From Bacteroidota bacterium (GTDB lineage: Bacteria; Bacteroidota; Ignavibacteria; Ignavibacteriales; Melioribacteraceae), in contig JAEWUC010000007.1 in assembly GCA_023397505.1 (NCBI GenBank), positions 62,001 through 126,000 of the forward strand: a DNA stretch of 64,000 bases. The letters are read 5' to 3'. Below are positions 9,171-19,175 of the stretch, piece by piece (positions within the stretch are counted from its first letter, which is position 1; every line of letters starts with the position of its first letter). The translations under genes were made by a program, and so were the position numbers. The notes below the pieces were generated by a model. The model was not told the DNA's origin and did not search any database. It saw only the letters and a list, made by a program, of their open reading frames with translations.

Positions 9171-9887
9171 ATGAAAGTTGCAAAGAAAAATATTGCAAAA
9201 AGAATAAAAGCAATAAACGAAAAAGTGGACAGACAAAAGGATTACTCTCTTGAAGAGGCAATTAAGCTTTTAAAAGAAACATCAAAAGTTAAATTTGACG
9301 AGACACTTGATTGCGCAATCCGTCTCGGTGTCGATCCGCGTCATGCCGACCAAATGGTAAGAGGCACTGTATCTTTACCGCACGGAACCGGTAAAAAAGT
9401 TTCGGTTCTCGTTATTGCAAAAGGTGCTCTTGCCGAGGCTGCTTTACAAGCCGGTGCCGATTATGCCGGATTCGAAGAATATATCGAAAAAATAAAAGGC
9501 GGCTGGGCTGATATTGATGTAATTATTGCTACACCTGATACGATGGGCGAGCTTGGAAAATTAGGCCGTGTTCTTGGTCCTAAAGGTTTAATGCCTAATC
9601 CTAAAAGCGGTACTGTAACTATGGATGTTGCAAAAGCCGTAAAAGAAGTTAAAGCCGGTAAAATTGAATTCAGAGTAGAAAAAGCCGGTATAGTTCATAC
9701 ATCACTTGGCAAATTATCTTTCGGTATAGATCAGCTTGCGGAAAACACCCGCGCTTTTTTGTTAACAATTATTAAGATGAGACCTTCATCTGCAAAAGGC
9801 GTTTATGTAAAGAGTGTTTATCTTTCGTCAACTATGGGTCCTGGTTTAAAGATATCCAAAGACGAAGCTGCTCTTGCTGTTAAATAA
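9171..9887 (+). CDS. rplA: large ribosomal subunit protein uL1
   Basis: A 238-residue L1-stalk protein. The signature stretch LGKLGRVLGPKGLMPNPKSG is complete near the middle of the protein. In other bacteria L1 represses its own L11-L1 mRNA; no clear L1 site was recognised here. It is followed by a 106-base leader before rplJ. Confidence 0.97.
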   Translation: MKVAKKNIAKRIKAINEKVDRQKDYSLEEAIKLLKETSKVKFDETLDCAIRLGVDPRHADQMVRGTVSLPHGTGKKVSVLVIAKGALAEAALQAGADYAGFEEYIEKIKGGWADIDVIIATPDTMGELGKLGRVLGPKGLMPNPKSGTVTMDVAKAVKEVKAGKIEFRVEKAGIVHTSLGKLSFGIDQLAENTRAFLLTIIKMRPSSAKGVYVKSVYLSSTMGPGLKISKDEAALAVK

Positions 9888-9993
9888 AAAAAGTTTACGC
9901 ACTCATTCCGGTTGTGAACGGAATGTAAAAATGCTTCTAACCGACTGGTTGTTTTATTAACAGATTAAAGAACTGGAAATAATCGGGAAAACG
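9888..9993 (+). promoter_or_regulatory. putative L10 leader upstream of rplJ
   Basis: The untranslated stretch between rplA and rplJ contains a clear hairpin, CATTCCG (9904-9910) with CGGAATG (9919-9925) and an 8-base loop. Unpaired-rich sequence follows up to rplJ. Position and general shape fit the L10(L12)4 autoregulatory leader known in many bacteria, in which L10 represses rplJL translation. The kink-turn was not verified. Confidence 0.45.
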
Positions 9994-10515
9994 ATGAAAA
10001 AATCTGAAAAAGTAGAAATCATTGAAGAAATTAAAGAACTTGTAAAAAACTCATCCGGGATGTTTCTTGTGAACTACAGCGGTGTTAATGTCGCTGATAT
10101 TAACAAGCTTAGATCCAGTTTCATTAAAGATGGTGTTAAATACAAAGTTCTTAAAAATACGCTATTCAAAAAAGCACTTGAGCAATTAGGCGGCTACGAA
10201 AAATTTAACGACCAATTGGTTGGAATGATTGGCGTTGCCTTCGCGGGCGAAAATTTTGTAGCTCCGGCTAAAGTCATCAAAAAATATTTTGATGAAACCG
10301 GCAAATTCTCATTTAAAGGATGCTACATTGAAACAGCGTATTACGGCGCCGATCAATTAAACACGATTGCTTCTATGCCAACCAAGGAAGAAATCATGTC
10401 CGGTATTGTCGGCAGCATTGCAGCCCCGGCATCAGGCATTGTGGGCGCAATCAACGCAGTTATCCGCGACCTCGTTTCGGTTATAGACGAAGTTAGCAAA
10501 AAGAAAGCTGCATAA
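9994..10515 (+). CDS. rplJ: large ribosomal subunit protein uL10
   Basis: A 173-residue stalk protein that anchors the L7/L12 dimers to the ribosome. The N-terminal MFLVNYSGVNVADINKLR and YKVLKNTLFKKAL stretches match the rRNA-binding domain, and the C-terminal helix (from about residue 135) is the L12 docking segment. rplL follows after 42 bases with its own GGAG. It is probably autoregulated through the preceding leader. Confidence 0.96.
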   Translation: MKKSEKVEIIEEIKELVKNSSGMFLVNYSGVNVADINKLRSSFIKDGVKYKVLKNTLFKKALEQLGGYEKFNDQLVGMIGVAFAGENFVAPAKVIKKYFDETGKFSFKGCYIETAYYGADQLNTIASMPTKEEIMSGIVGSIAAPASGIVGAINAVIRDLVSVIDEVSKKKAA

Positions 10516-10557
10516 TAAAATTGAATTGTATAATTAAATCGCAATAGGAGAAATAAA

Positions 10558-10938
10558 ATGTCAGAGAAAATTGCTGAAATCGTAGAAAAGATTAAAGCGC
10601 TCACATTAGTTGAAGCTTCTGAATTAAAGAAAGCATTAGAAGATGAATTTGGTGTTTCGGCTGCTGCACCTGTTATTATGGCCGGTGCTGCTGTTGCAGG
10701 CGCTGCTGCTGCCCCTGCAGAAGAGCAAACCGAATTTGATGTTGTTCTCGAAGCCGCTGGCGCTACAAAAATCAACGTAATTAAAGTTGTACGCGCTCAC
10801 ACCGGACTCGGTTTAAAAGAAGCTAAAGATTTAGTTGACGGCGCGCCTAAAAATGTTAAAGAAGCTGTTTCTAAAGATGAAGCTGAAAAAATTAGAAAAG
10901 AGCTCGAAGAAGCAGGCGCTACTGTTAAAATTAAGTAA
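10558..10938 (+). CDS. rplL: large ribosomal subunit protein bL12
   Basis: A 126-residue L7/L12 protein with the N-terminal dimer domain, an Ala-rich hinge (about residues 38-52) and the C-terminal factor-binding domain containing KTNVIK-like KINVIKVVR and LGLKEAKDLVDGAPK. It recruits translation GTPases. A strong hairpin between this gene and rpoB probably lowers readthrough into rpoBC. Confidence 0.97.
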   Translation: MSEKIAEIVEKIKALTLVEASELKKALEDEFGVSAAAPVIMAGAAVAGAAAAPAEEQTEFDVVLEAAGATKINVIKVVRAHTGLGLKEAKDLVDGAPKNVKEAVSKDEAEKIRKELEEAGATVKIK

Positions 10939-10973
10939 TTTGATTTTGACCTGCTCATTAATGAATTAAAATT

Positions 10974-11009
10974 AAAGTGGTAAGATAGCCGAAACTGTCT
11001 TACCACTTT
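10974..11009 (+). terminator. rplL-rpoB attenuator hairpin
   Basis: A perfect 12-base stem, AAAGTGGTAAGA (10974-10985) with TCTTACCACTTT (10998-11009), closes a 12-base loop. It is followed by only a short T run. Its position between rplL and rpoB is where other bacteria have a partial terminator that sets the ratio of ribosomal proteins to polymerase. Confidence 0.6.
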
Positions 11010-11060
11010 TGTGCGTTATTATGATGTTAAAAACCCAGCATAAATTATCGGAGGTTAGGG

Positions 11061-14000
11061 TTGGAAAAAGCTAAAATTAACAAAAGCACAGGTAGAATTA
11101 CCTTTGCTTCGATTATTCCTGCGCTCAAAGTTCCCGATCTGTTGAATATACAATTGGAATCATTTGAAGATTTTCTTCAATTAAAAACGCCCCCTGCTCA
11201 AAGAGAGAATAAGGGGTTGCAAGCAGTATTCAATACAAATTTTCCCATTTTCGACAACAAAGAATTTTATAGATTGGATTTTATTGAATACTACATCGAA
11301 AAACCGCGCTTTTCGATAGCGGAATGCGAAGAAAGAGGTTTATCTTTTGCAGCACCGCTTAAAGCTAAATTACGTCTTTCAACAAAAGACGATGAAACCG
11401 GCGAATATGTAAATACCGTTGAACAAGAAGTCTATCTTGGTAATTTACCCTTTATGACAGGGCGAGGTACATTCTTAATTAACGGTGCCGAAAGAGTAAT
11501 TGTAAGTCAATTACACCGTTCTCCCGGAGTTGCATTCGCACAAACGCTTCACCCAAACGGAACACCAATTTATTCTGCGAGAATTATTCCATTCAGAGGT
11601 TCTTGGGTTGAGTTTGCAACAGATATTAATAATGTTCTCTACTGCTACATTGACCGCAGAAAAAAATTCCCATCTACAACTCTTTTAAGAGCGTTGGGTT
11701 ATGAAGTTGACGACCAAATTCTGAATCTTTTTGACCTTGTTGAAGAAGTAACGACTAAACAACTTAGTATTGAAAAACATGCTGGAAGATTAGCTGCTAA
11801 CGATATTATTGATTTGGAAACAGGTGAAATTTATGCAGCAAAAGATGCCGAATTAACTGAAGAAGTTATTGAAAACATAAAAGCGTCCTCCGTACCGAAA
11901 GTTCAGCTATTAAGTTTTGAAACTTCCTACGAGCAGGATTTAGTAATAAATACATTAAGAAAAGATACATCCAAAACAAAAGAAGAAGCATTGTATGCAA
12001 TCTACCGCCAATTGCGTTCCGGCGAAGCTCCTGATATGGAAACCGCAATTGGTTTAATAGATAAATTATTCTTCAACGAAAAAAGATACGATCTTGGCGA
12101 TGTTGGCCGTTTTAGAATGAATGACAAATTGAATTTAAGTGTTGATGAAAACATACGTGTTCTTACTGTTGAAGATATTGTTGCAATTATGAAGAACATC
12201 ATCAAACTGAAAAACGGTAACGTTAGCGTTGATGATATTGATCATCTTGGAAATAGAAGAGTTAGAACTGTAGGCGAACAATTGATGCAGCAATACAATG
12301 TCGGCTTGGCAAGAATGAGCCGTACAATTAAAGAGCGCATGAACATTCGCGATAATGAAAACATGCAGCCGCAAGATCTTGTTAACGCAAGAACGATCAG
12401 CAGCGTTATCAATGCATTTTTCGGGACAAATCAATTATCGCAATTTATGGATCAAACAAATCCTCTTTCGGAATTAACGCACAAAAGAAGAATTTCTGCG
12501 CTTGGACCGGGCGGATTAACGCGCGAACGTGCAGGGTTCGAAGTACGCGACGTTCACCATTCACATTACGGACGTTTGTGCCCGATTGAAACTCCCGAAG
12601 GTCCAAACATCGGACTTATTTCTTCGTTAACAATTTTTGCGCGTGTTAATAATTACGGATTTCTTGAAACACCTTATAGAAAAGTTAAAGAAGGTAAAGT
12701 ATCAAATAGTGTTGATTATTTAAGTGCCGATCAAGAAGATGAATTTATTATTGCACAAGCAAATGCCCCGCTCGATGAACAGGGAAGATATGTTCTGGAT
12801 AGAGTAAAATGCCGCGAACGCGGTGAGTTCCCGGTTGTTCATCCAGAAGAAGTTCACTATATGGATGTTGCACCTGCACAAATAGTTAGTGCTGCTGCGG
12901 CTTTAATTCCATTCCTCGAACACGACGATGCAAACAGAGCACTCATGGGTTCGAACATGCAGCGTCAAGCAGTTCCGCTTCTTGTACCTGAAGCTCCTAT
13001 TGTTGGAACTGGTATGGAAGCAAAAATTGCCCGCGATTCACGTTCTATAGTTGTTGCGGAAGATAACGGCGTAGTTGAATTTTCAGATTCTAAAAAAGTT
13101 ATTGTACGTTATGATGTTGATGAAAGCGACCCTACTACATTGGTTAGTTTTGATGATGATAGAATTGTTGAATACACTCTTACTAAATTTTCCGGCACAA
13201 ACCAGGAAACATGCTTTAATCAAAAACCGGTTGTAGTCACAGGGCAACGCGTTAAAAAAGGTGATGTGCTTGCAGACGGACCGGCGATTGAAAAAGGCGA
13301 ACTTGCACTCGGCAGGAACGTTTCGGTTGCATTCATGCCTTGGCGAGGATACAACTTTGAAGATGCTATTGTTTTAAGTGAACGCCTTGTTGGCGATGAT
13401 GTTTTCACTTCCATTCATATTGAAGAATTTGAATTGCAAGTACGCGAAACGAAACGCGGTGAAGAAGAATTAACGCGCGATATTCCGAATGTTAGCGAAG
13501 AAGCTACAAAAGATCTTGATGAGAACGGTATCGTACGCGAAGGTGCCGACGTTAAGGACGGCGATATATTAATTGGAAAAATTACACCTAAAGGCGAAAC
13601 CGATCCTACCCCGGAAGAAAAACTTCTTAAAGCAATATTCGGAGATAAAGCCGGTGATGTAAAAGATGCATCTTTAAAGGCACCTCCAGGCTTAAAAGGC
13701 ACAGTTATTAAAACGAGATTATTTACACGCAAAAAGAAAGATGCTGAATCAAAAAAGATCGAGAAGAAACAACTCGATCAGCTTGAGGTGGATTTTAAAC
13801 AACGTAGAGAGAATCATTACAATAAGCTTGCGACAAAGATAACAAGAATAACCGAAGGTAAAACTACTTCAGGTATTCGCGATTTAGACGGCTCTGTTGT
13901 ATTGAGAAGCGGAACAACAATCAAGGACTCTACATTTTTTGATATCGGAGATGTTACAAAATTAGATTACACAAAAGATTGGTTCGAAAAGAAAAACATC

Positions 14001-14840
14001 AATGAATTGATCAAACAATTATTCAATAATTATTTTAATCTGCTTTCGGATATTGAAGAAGAATATAAACGCGAAAAGCTAAAAATTCAAAGCGGCGACG
14101 AATTGCCTCCGGGAATTACCCAGCTTGCAAAAGTTTATGTCGCTAAGAAGAGAAAAATTTCTGTCGGCGATAAAATGGCAGGACGTCATGGCAACAAAGG
14201 TGTTGTTGCTAAAGTTGTTCCGGTTGAAGATATGCCGTATCACGAAGATGGAACTCCGGTTGACATAGTCTTAAACCCGCTTGGTGTGCCGTCACGTATG
14301 AACCTTGGACAGCTTTATGAAACTGCTCTTGGCTGGGTCGGAAAAAAACTCGGTGTAAAATTCGAAACCCCGATTTTCGACAGCGCGCAAGTGAGCGAAG
14401 TTGAAGATTATCTAAAGAAAGCTGAAATAAATGAAGGTAGCAAAACTTGGCTGTATGATGGACGCAGCGGAGAAAAATTCCACCAGAGAGTTACATGCGG
14501 CTATATATATATGATGAAACTTGGTCATATGGTTGACGATAAATTACATGCTCGTTCAATTGGACCATACTCATTGATCACACAACAACCATTGGGCGGT
14601 AAAGCTCAATTCGGTGGTCAAAGATTCGGAGAAATGGAAGTTTGGGCTCTTGAAGGATACGGCGCTGCTCATGTTCTTCAGGAAGTACTTACGGTAAAAA
14701 GTGATGACGTTACAGGTAGAGCAAAAACATATGAAGCAATTGTAAAAGGTGAAAATATTCCTGAACCAAATATACCCGAAGCTTTTAATGTTATGATCAA
14801 AGAACTTCAAGGTCTTGGCCTTGATATAAAGATTAACTAA
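11061..14840 (+). CDS. rpoB: DNA-directed RNA polymerase subunit beta
   Basis: The 1259-residue catalytic beta subunit. The rifampicin-pocket region (about 12428-12520) reads FMDQTNPLSELTHKRRISAL, the sensitive-type residues, and the active-centre motif GDKMAGRHGNKGV is present near 14170. The start is TTG after GGAGG at 11051-11055, at the expected N-terminal position. Length is normal for the Bacteroidota/Chlorobiota group. The stop is 65 bases before rpoC; a short palindrome lies in that gap. Confidence 0.97.
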   Translation: MEKAKINKSTGRITFASIIPALKVPDLLNIQLESFEDFLQLKTPPAQRENKGLQAVFNTNFPIFDNKEFYRLDFIEYYIEKPRFSIAECEERGLSFAAPLKAKLRLSTKDDETGEYVNTVEQEVYLGNLPFMTGRGTFLINGAERVIVSQLHRSPGVAFAQTLHPNGTPIYSARIIPFRGSWVEFATDINNVLYCYIDRRKKFPSTTLLRALGYEVDDQILNLFDLVEEVTTKQLSIEKHAGRLAANDIIDLETGEIYAAKDAELTEEVIENIKASSVPKVQLLSFETSYEQDLVINTLRKDTSKTKEEALYAIYRQLRSGEAPDMETAIGLIDKLFFNEKRYDLGDVGRFRMNDKLNLSVDENIRVLTVEDIVAIMKNIIKLKNGNVSVDDIDHLGNRRVRTVGEQLMQQYNVGLARMSRTIKERMNIRDNENMQPQDLVNARTISSVINAFFGTNQLSQFMDQTNPLSELTHKRRISALGPGGLTRERAGFEVRDVHHSHYGRLCPIETPEGPNIGLISSLTIFARVNNYGFLETPYRKVKEGKVSNSVDYLSADQEDEFIIAQANAPLDEQGRYVLDRVKCRERGEFPVVHPEEVHYMDVAPAQIVSAAAALIPFLEHDDANRALMGSNMQRQAVPLLVPEAPIVGTGMEAKIARDSRSIVVAEDNGVVEFSDSKKVIVRYDVDESDPTTLVSFDDDRIVEYTLTKFSGTNQETCFNQKPVVVTGQRVKKGDVLADGPAIEKGELALGRNVSVAFMPWRGYNFEDAIVLSERLVGDDVFTSIHIEEFELQVRETKRGEEELTRDIPNVSEEATKDLDENGIVREGADVKDGDILIGKITPKGETDPTPEEKLLKAIFGDKAGDVKDASLKAPPGLKGTVIKTRLFTRKKKDAESKKIEKKQLDQLEVDFKQRRENHYNKLATKITRITEGKTTSGIRDLDGSVVLRSGTTIKDSTFFDIGDVTKLDYTKDWFEKKNINELIKQLFNNYFNLLSDIEEEYKREKLKIQSGDELPPGITQLAKVYVAKKRKISVGDKMAGRHGNKGVVAKVVPVEDMPYHEDGTPVDIVLNPLGVPSRMNLGQLYETALGWVGKKLGVKFETPIFDSAQVSEVEDYLKKAEINEGSKTWLYDGRSGEKFHQRVTCGYIYMMKLGHMVDDKLHARSIGPYSLITQQPLGGKAQFGGQRFGEMEVWALEGYGAAHVLQEVLTVKSDDVTGRAKTYEAIVKGENIPEPNIPEAFNVMIKELQGLGLDIKIN

Positions 14841-14851
14841 GCTTTAAAACT

Positions 14852-14867
14852 TGCCTACCGGCAGGCA
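14852..14867 (+). repeat. short palindrome between rpoB and rpoC
   Basis: TGCCTACCGGCAGGCA is a 16-base near-perfect inverted repeat with one A/C mismatch. The same core is found within the 20-base palindrome inserted in the damaged tRNA-Leu at 57425. It lies in the 65-base rpoB-rpoC gap, 27 bases before the rpoC ribosome binding site, with no T run after it, so it is not a typical terminator. Confidence 0.75.
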
Positions 14868-14905
14868 TGTATGTCCGCTGAATGGTAGGTTTTGAGGAGA
14901 AAAAA

Positions 14906-17900
14906 ATGATGCGTTTCAAAACACAAGAAACTAAAATTAAACAAATAGAAAAATTAACCATCAGTCTTGCTAGTCCTGATGATATTTTATCCCGTTCGCA
15001 CGGCGAAGTTACTAAACCAGAAACTATCAACTACAGATCTTTCAGACCTGAAAAAGACGGTTTATTCTGCGAGAAAATTTTTGGTCCCGTTAAAGATTGG
15101 GAATGCGCTTGCGGTAAATACAAAGGTATTAGATATAAAGGTATCGTGTGCGATAGATGCGGTGTTGAAGTTACATTAAAAAGTGTCCGCCGCGAAAGAA
15201 TGGGACACATTTCACTTGCAGTCCCGGTCGTTCATATTTGGTTCTTCAAAGCGTTGCCTTCGAAGATCGGAAATATAATCGGCATGACAACTAAAGAGCT
15301 TGAAAAAGTTGTTTACTATGAATCTTATGTTGTTATCAATCCCGGCGTAACCGGTTTGAACAAGAAAGATCTAATTTCGGAAGATCAGTATTACGAAATT
15401 GCTTCTTCTTTGCCGCATGATAACGATGCGTTGGATGATGAAGATCCGAAAAAATTTATTGCAAAGATTGGCGGTGATGCCGTAAAAGAATTGTTGAAAA
15501 AGATTGATATTGAATTAACATTTCAGCAATTGAAAGCTTCGCTAATTGATGAAACATCCCAGCAAAGACGCGCCGATACTTTAAAAAGATTAAGAGTGCT
15601 TGAAGCTTTCCGCGAATATGAAGGAAAAGTTCCTAACAAACCCGAATGGATGGTGTTGAATGTTATTCCCGTAATCCCGCCGGAACTTCGCCCGCTTGTT
15701 CCGCTGGAAGGAGGCCGTTTCGCTACAAGCGATTTGAACGATTTATATAGAAGAGTAATTATTCGTAACAATCGTTTAAAAAGATTAATCGACATAAAAG
15801 CTCCGGAAGTAATTTTAAGAAATGAAAAGAGAATGCTTCAAGAAGCTGTTGACGCTTTGTTCGATAACTCCCGCCGTGCAAGCGCTGTTCGCAGCGACGG
15901 CAACCGTCCGCTAAAATCTTTGAGCGATATGCTTAAAGGTAAACAAGGACGTTTCCGCCAAAACTTGCTCGGGAAACGCGTTGACTATTCCGGCCGTTCG
16001 GTAATTGTTGTTGGACCCGAATTAAAATTACATCAGTGCGGTTTGCCGAAAGATATGGCTGTTGAATTGTTCAAGCCGTTTATTATTCGCAAATTAATAG
16101 AGCGCGGACATTTTAAAACAGTAAAAAGCGCACGTAAAGCTGTTGATAGAAAAGATGCGGTGATTTGGGAAATTTTAGAAAGATTGATTGACGGTCATCC
16201 GATTATGCTGAACCGCGCTCCCACATTGCACAGACTTGGTATTCAAGCTTTTCAGCCAATATTAATTGATGGAAAAGCAATTCAGTTGCACCCGATGGTA
16301 TGTACTGCATTCAACGCGGATTTTGACGGCGATCAAATGGCTGTTCATATTCCTCTTTCTTATGAAGCACAATTAGAAGCTTCCGTGTTAATGCTAAGTT
16401 CGCACAATATTTTATCGCCGCAAAACGGCGGACCGATCGTAGTACCAACTCAAGATATAGTTCTAGGTTGTTATTATTTAACGAAAGTACGCGCAGGTGC
16501 AAAAGGTGAAGGTAAAATCTTCAGCAGTATGGATGAGGTTATTATTGCATATAATTCTAAAGCGGTTGATCTTCATGCCAAAATAAAAGTTAAAGTTGAT
16601 GAACAATTGCTTGAAACAACAGTTGGACGTGTAATTTTCAATCAAATCGTTCCAAGAGATATGGGTTTTATCAATGAACTTTTGGTTAAGAAAATTTTCA
16701 GCGGTTTGATCTATAAAATGTTTATTAAACTCGGCAATGTTGTCACGGCTAAATTTTTGGATGATGTTAAGTCTATAGGATATCGCTATGCAACAGCTGC
16801 AGGTATTTCAATCAGCTTTAGCGATATGATTGTTCCTGATGAAAAAGTTAAATTGATCGATGATTCAAATAAAAAAGTTAACGGTATTATGAATGAACAT
16901 GAACAAGGTCTCATTACGGATGCCGAAAGATATAATAAGATTATTGACGTTTGGACATTCACAACAAACAACGTTGCAAAATCGTTGATGGATAGAATTA
17001 GAACCGATCAAGCTGGATTTAATTCACTTCACATGATGGTGGACTCCGGTGCAAGAGGTTCTCAAGAGCAGGTTAGGCAGCTCGCAGGTATGCGTGGTCT
17101 TATGCAAAAACCCCAGAAAAGTTTGACAGGACAATCTGGCGAAATTATTGAAAACCCGATTGTTGCGAACTTTAAAGAAGGTCTCTCCGTGCTTGAATAT
17201 TTTATTTCAACTCACGGTGCTCGTAAAGGTCTTGCAGATACTGCTTTAAAAACTGCGGATGCGGGATATCTTACAAGAAGACTTTGCGACGTTGCTCAGG
17301 ATGTGATTATTTCGGAACCCGATTGCGGTACAATCCGCGGTGTTTATGTTACAGCATTGAAAGATGTAGAACTTGAACGCGAACCATTGGCAGAAAGAAT
17401 AACAGGCCGTGTTGCACAGGAAGATGTTTATGATCCGCGCACTGATGAGATTTTAGTTGAAGCCGGTGAACAAATTACTGAAGGCGTTGCCGAAAAAATT
17501 GATGAAGCAAGTATTGATCAGGTATATATTAGAACTGTATTAACATGTGAATCCAAACGCGGCGTTTGTGCAAAATGCTACGGTAGAAATCTTACAACCG
17601 GTAAACTTGTTGAAAATGGCGAAGCCGTTGGTATTATAGCTGCTCAATCAATCGGTGAACCTGGAACTCAGCTCACACTTCGTACATTCCACTTAGGCGG
17701 AACTTCTTCGCGTATTGCAAGTCAATCCCAAGTAGAAGCTAACATTGATGGAAAAATTGGTTTCGAAAAAATTACATTTGTTGAAAAGGTTGATGCATTC
17801 GGAAAAGTTAAAGTTGTAATTGGCCGCAGAGGTACTATGGGAATTTACGATGAAGACAACAGGCAAATCAAAAGATTTGAAATCCCATACGGAGCCGAAT

Positions 17901-19153
17901 TAATGGTTGAGGATGACCAAAAAGTTAAGAAAGGTCAACCACTGTATAATCACGATCCGTATAACTCAGTTATCGTTACCGATATTACGGGTAAGGTTTC
18001 ATTTGTTGATTTAGTCGACAGTATTACTTATCAGCAAGTGGCTGATGAACAGACAGGCCACGTACAAAAAGTTGTTATTGAGTCAAAGGATAAAAACTTA
18101 ACTCCGAGTATTTCGATAAGAGATGATAAAGGAAACGAAAAAGTATTTAATATTCCTACAAGAGCATATTTATCAGTTGAAGAAGGAGAAACGATTCAGG
18201 CTGGTACTATTCTCGCGAAGATTTCGAAAGCAACAGCCAAAACAAGAGATATTACAGGCGGTCTACCAAGAGTAACGGAATTATTTGAAGCTCGAAGCCC
18301 GCATGATCCTGCAGTTGTTTCCGAAATTGAAGGACGTGTTAAATTCGGGGCTCGTAAGAAAGGTTCGCGCGAAATTATAGTTGAATCTTATGACGGCTCC
18401 GTTCAAAAAGTATATGGAGTTCCTTATGGTAAACATATACTTGTCCAGGAAAATGATGAAATCCCTGCCGGTGAAAAAATTACAGATGGTCCGATCGATC
18501 CTCACGACATTTTAAAAATTAAAGGAACCAATGCGGTTCAAGAATATTTGGTAAATGAAATTCAGGATGTTTACAGACTCCAGGGTGTAAAAATTAACGA
18601 CAAACACATTGAAGTAATTGTAAAACAAATGTTGCAAAAACTGCGCGTTATTTCCGCCGGTGATACTAATTTTATTGAAGAGGATCTGGTTGATCGTAAT
18701 CGTTTGAATGATGAAAATGAAAAAATTAAAAATATGGTTTTCATAACTGATCCTGGGCAATCCAAATTTAAAGCTGGTCAGTTGATCACAAAAACAAAAT
18801 TACGTGAAGTAAATGCAGACTTAACCCGGAAAAGCAAAAAATTAATTGTGAGCAGGGACGCAGAACCTGCGACTTTTGATAATATTTTATTGGGAATTAC
18901 ACATGCGGCGTTATCAACTGAAAGCTTTATTTCAGCGGCTTCATTCCAGGAAACTACTAAAGTTTTAACTAATGCCGCTACCGAAGCAAGAGTAGATACA
19001 TTAGTTGGTCTGAAAGAAAATGTTGTGATGGGACATTTGATTCCTGCCGGTACTGGATTGAAAAAGTACAAGAGTATTATTCTTTCAGGAGATGTGCAGG
19101 AAGCCCAGAACAATCTAATAGAGGAAACCGTAGTGGAAAAGGAATCTGCATAA
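14906..19153 (+). CDS. rpoC: DNA-directed RNA polymerase subunit beta'
   Basis: The beta' subunit, 1415 residues from the chosen start. It has the N-terminal zinc site (CACGKYKGIRYKGIVCDRCG), the catalytic magnesium motif NADFDGDQMAVH near 16310, and a second zinc site (CESKRGVCAKCYG) near 17550. The ATG at 14906 follows GAGGAGAAAAA and opens MMRFKTQETK. An in-frame ATG at 14882 would add eight residues but would overlap the ribosome binding site. It is co-transcribed with rpoB. Confidence 0.97.
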   Translation: MMRFKTQETKIKQIEKLTISLASPDDILSRSHGEVTKPETINYRSFRPEKDGLFCEKIFGPVKDWECACGKYKGIRYKGIVCDRCGVEVTLKSVRRERMGHISLAVPVVHIWFFKALPSKIGNIIGMTTKELEKVVYYESYVVINPGVTGLNKKDLISEDQYYEIASSLPHDNDALDDEDPKKFIAKIGGDAVKELLKKIDIELTFQQLKASLIDETSQQRRADTLKRLRVLEAFREYEGKVPNKPEWMVLNVIPVIPPELRPLVPLEGGRFATSDLNDLYRRVIIRNNRLKRLIDIKAPEVILRNEKRMLQEAVDALFDNSRRASAVRSDGNRPLKSLSDMLKGKQGRFRQNLLGKRVDYSGRSVIVVGPELKLHQCGLPKDMAVELFKPFIIRKLIERGHFKTVKSARKAVDRKDAVIWEILERLIDGHPIMLNRAPTLHRLGIQAFQPILIDGKAIQLHPMVCTAFNADFDGDQMAVHIPLSYEAQLEASVLMLSSHNILSPQNGGPIVVPTQDIVLGCYYLTKVRAGAKGEGKIFSSMDEVIIAYNSKAVDLHAKIKVKVDEQLLETTVGRVIFNQIVPRDMGFINELLVKKIFSGLIYKMFIKLGNVVTAKFLDDVKSIGYRYATAAGISISFSDMIVPDEKVKLIDDSNKKVNGIMNEHEQGLITDAERYNKIIDVWTFTTNNVAKSLMDRIRTDQAGFNSLHMMVDSGARGSQEQVRQLAGMRGLMQKPQKSLTGQSGEIIENPIVANFKEGLSVLEYFISTHGARKGLADTALKTADAGYLTRRLCDVAQDVIISEPDCGTIRGVYVTALKDVELEREPLAERITGRVAQEDVYDPRTDEILVEAGEQITEGVAEKIDEASIDQVYIRTVLTCESKRGVCAKCYGRNLTTGKLVENGEAVGIIAAQSIGEPGTQLTLRTFHLGGTSSRIASQSQVEANIDGKIGFEKITFVEKVDAFGKVKVVIGRRGTMGIYDEDNRQIKRFEIPYGAELMVEDDQKVKKGQPLYNHDPYNSVIVTDITGKVSFVDLVDSITYQQVADEQTGHVQKVVIESKDKNLTPSISIRDDKGNEKVFNIPTRAYLSVEEGETIQAGTILAKISKATAKTRDITGGLPRVTELFEARSPHDPAVVSEIEGRVKFGARKKGSREIIVESYDGSVQKVYGVPYGKHILVQENDEIPAGEKITDGPIDPHDILKIKGTNAVQEYLVNEIQDVYRLQGVKINDKHIEVIVKQMLQKLRVISAGDTNFIEEDLVDRNRLNDENEKIKNMVFITDPGQSKFKAGQLITKTKLREVNADLTRKSKKLIVSRDAEPATFDNILLGITHAALSTESFISAASFQETTKVLTNAATEARVDTLVGLKENVVMGHLIPAGTGLKKYKSIILSGDVQEAQNNLIEETVVEKESA

Positions 19154-19175
19154 CCGATTTTCTAAAAAATATAAA

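Noticed and set aside
13415..13732. 105-codon open frame antisense to rpoB
   Set aside because: It lies fully within rpoB on the other strand, has no ribosome binding site or recognisable domain, and its composition mirrors the rpoB codons.
14882..14905. Earlier in-frame ATG for rpoC
   Set aside because: The real ribosome binding site GAGGAG lies downstream of it, and the family N terminus begins at MMRFKTQ.
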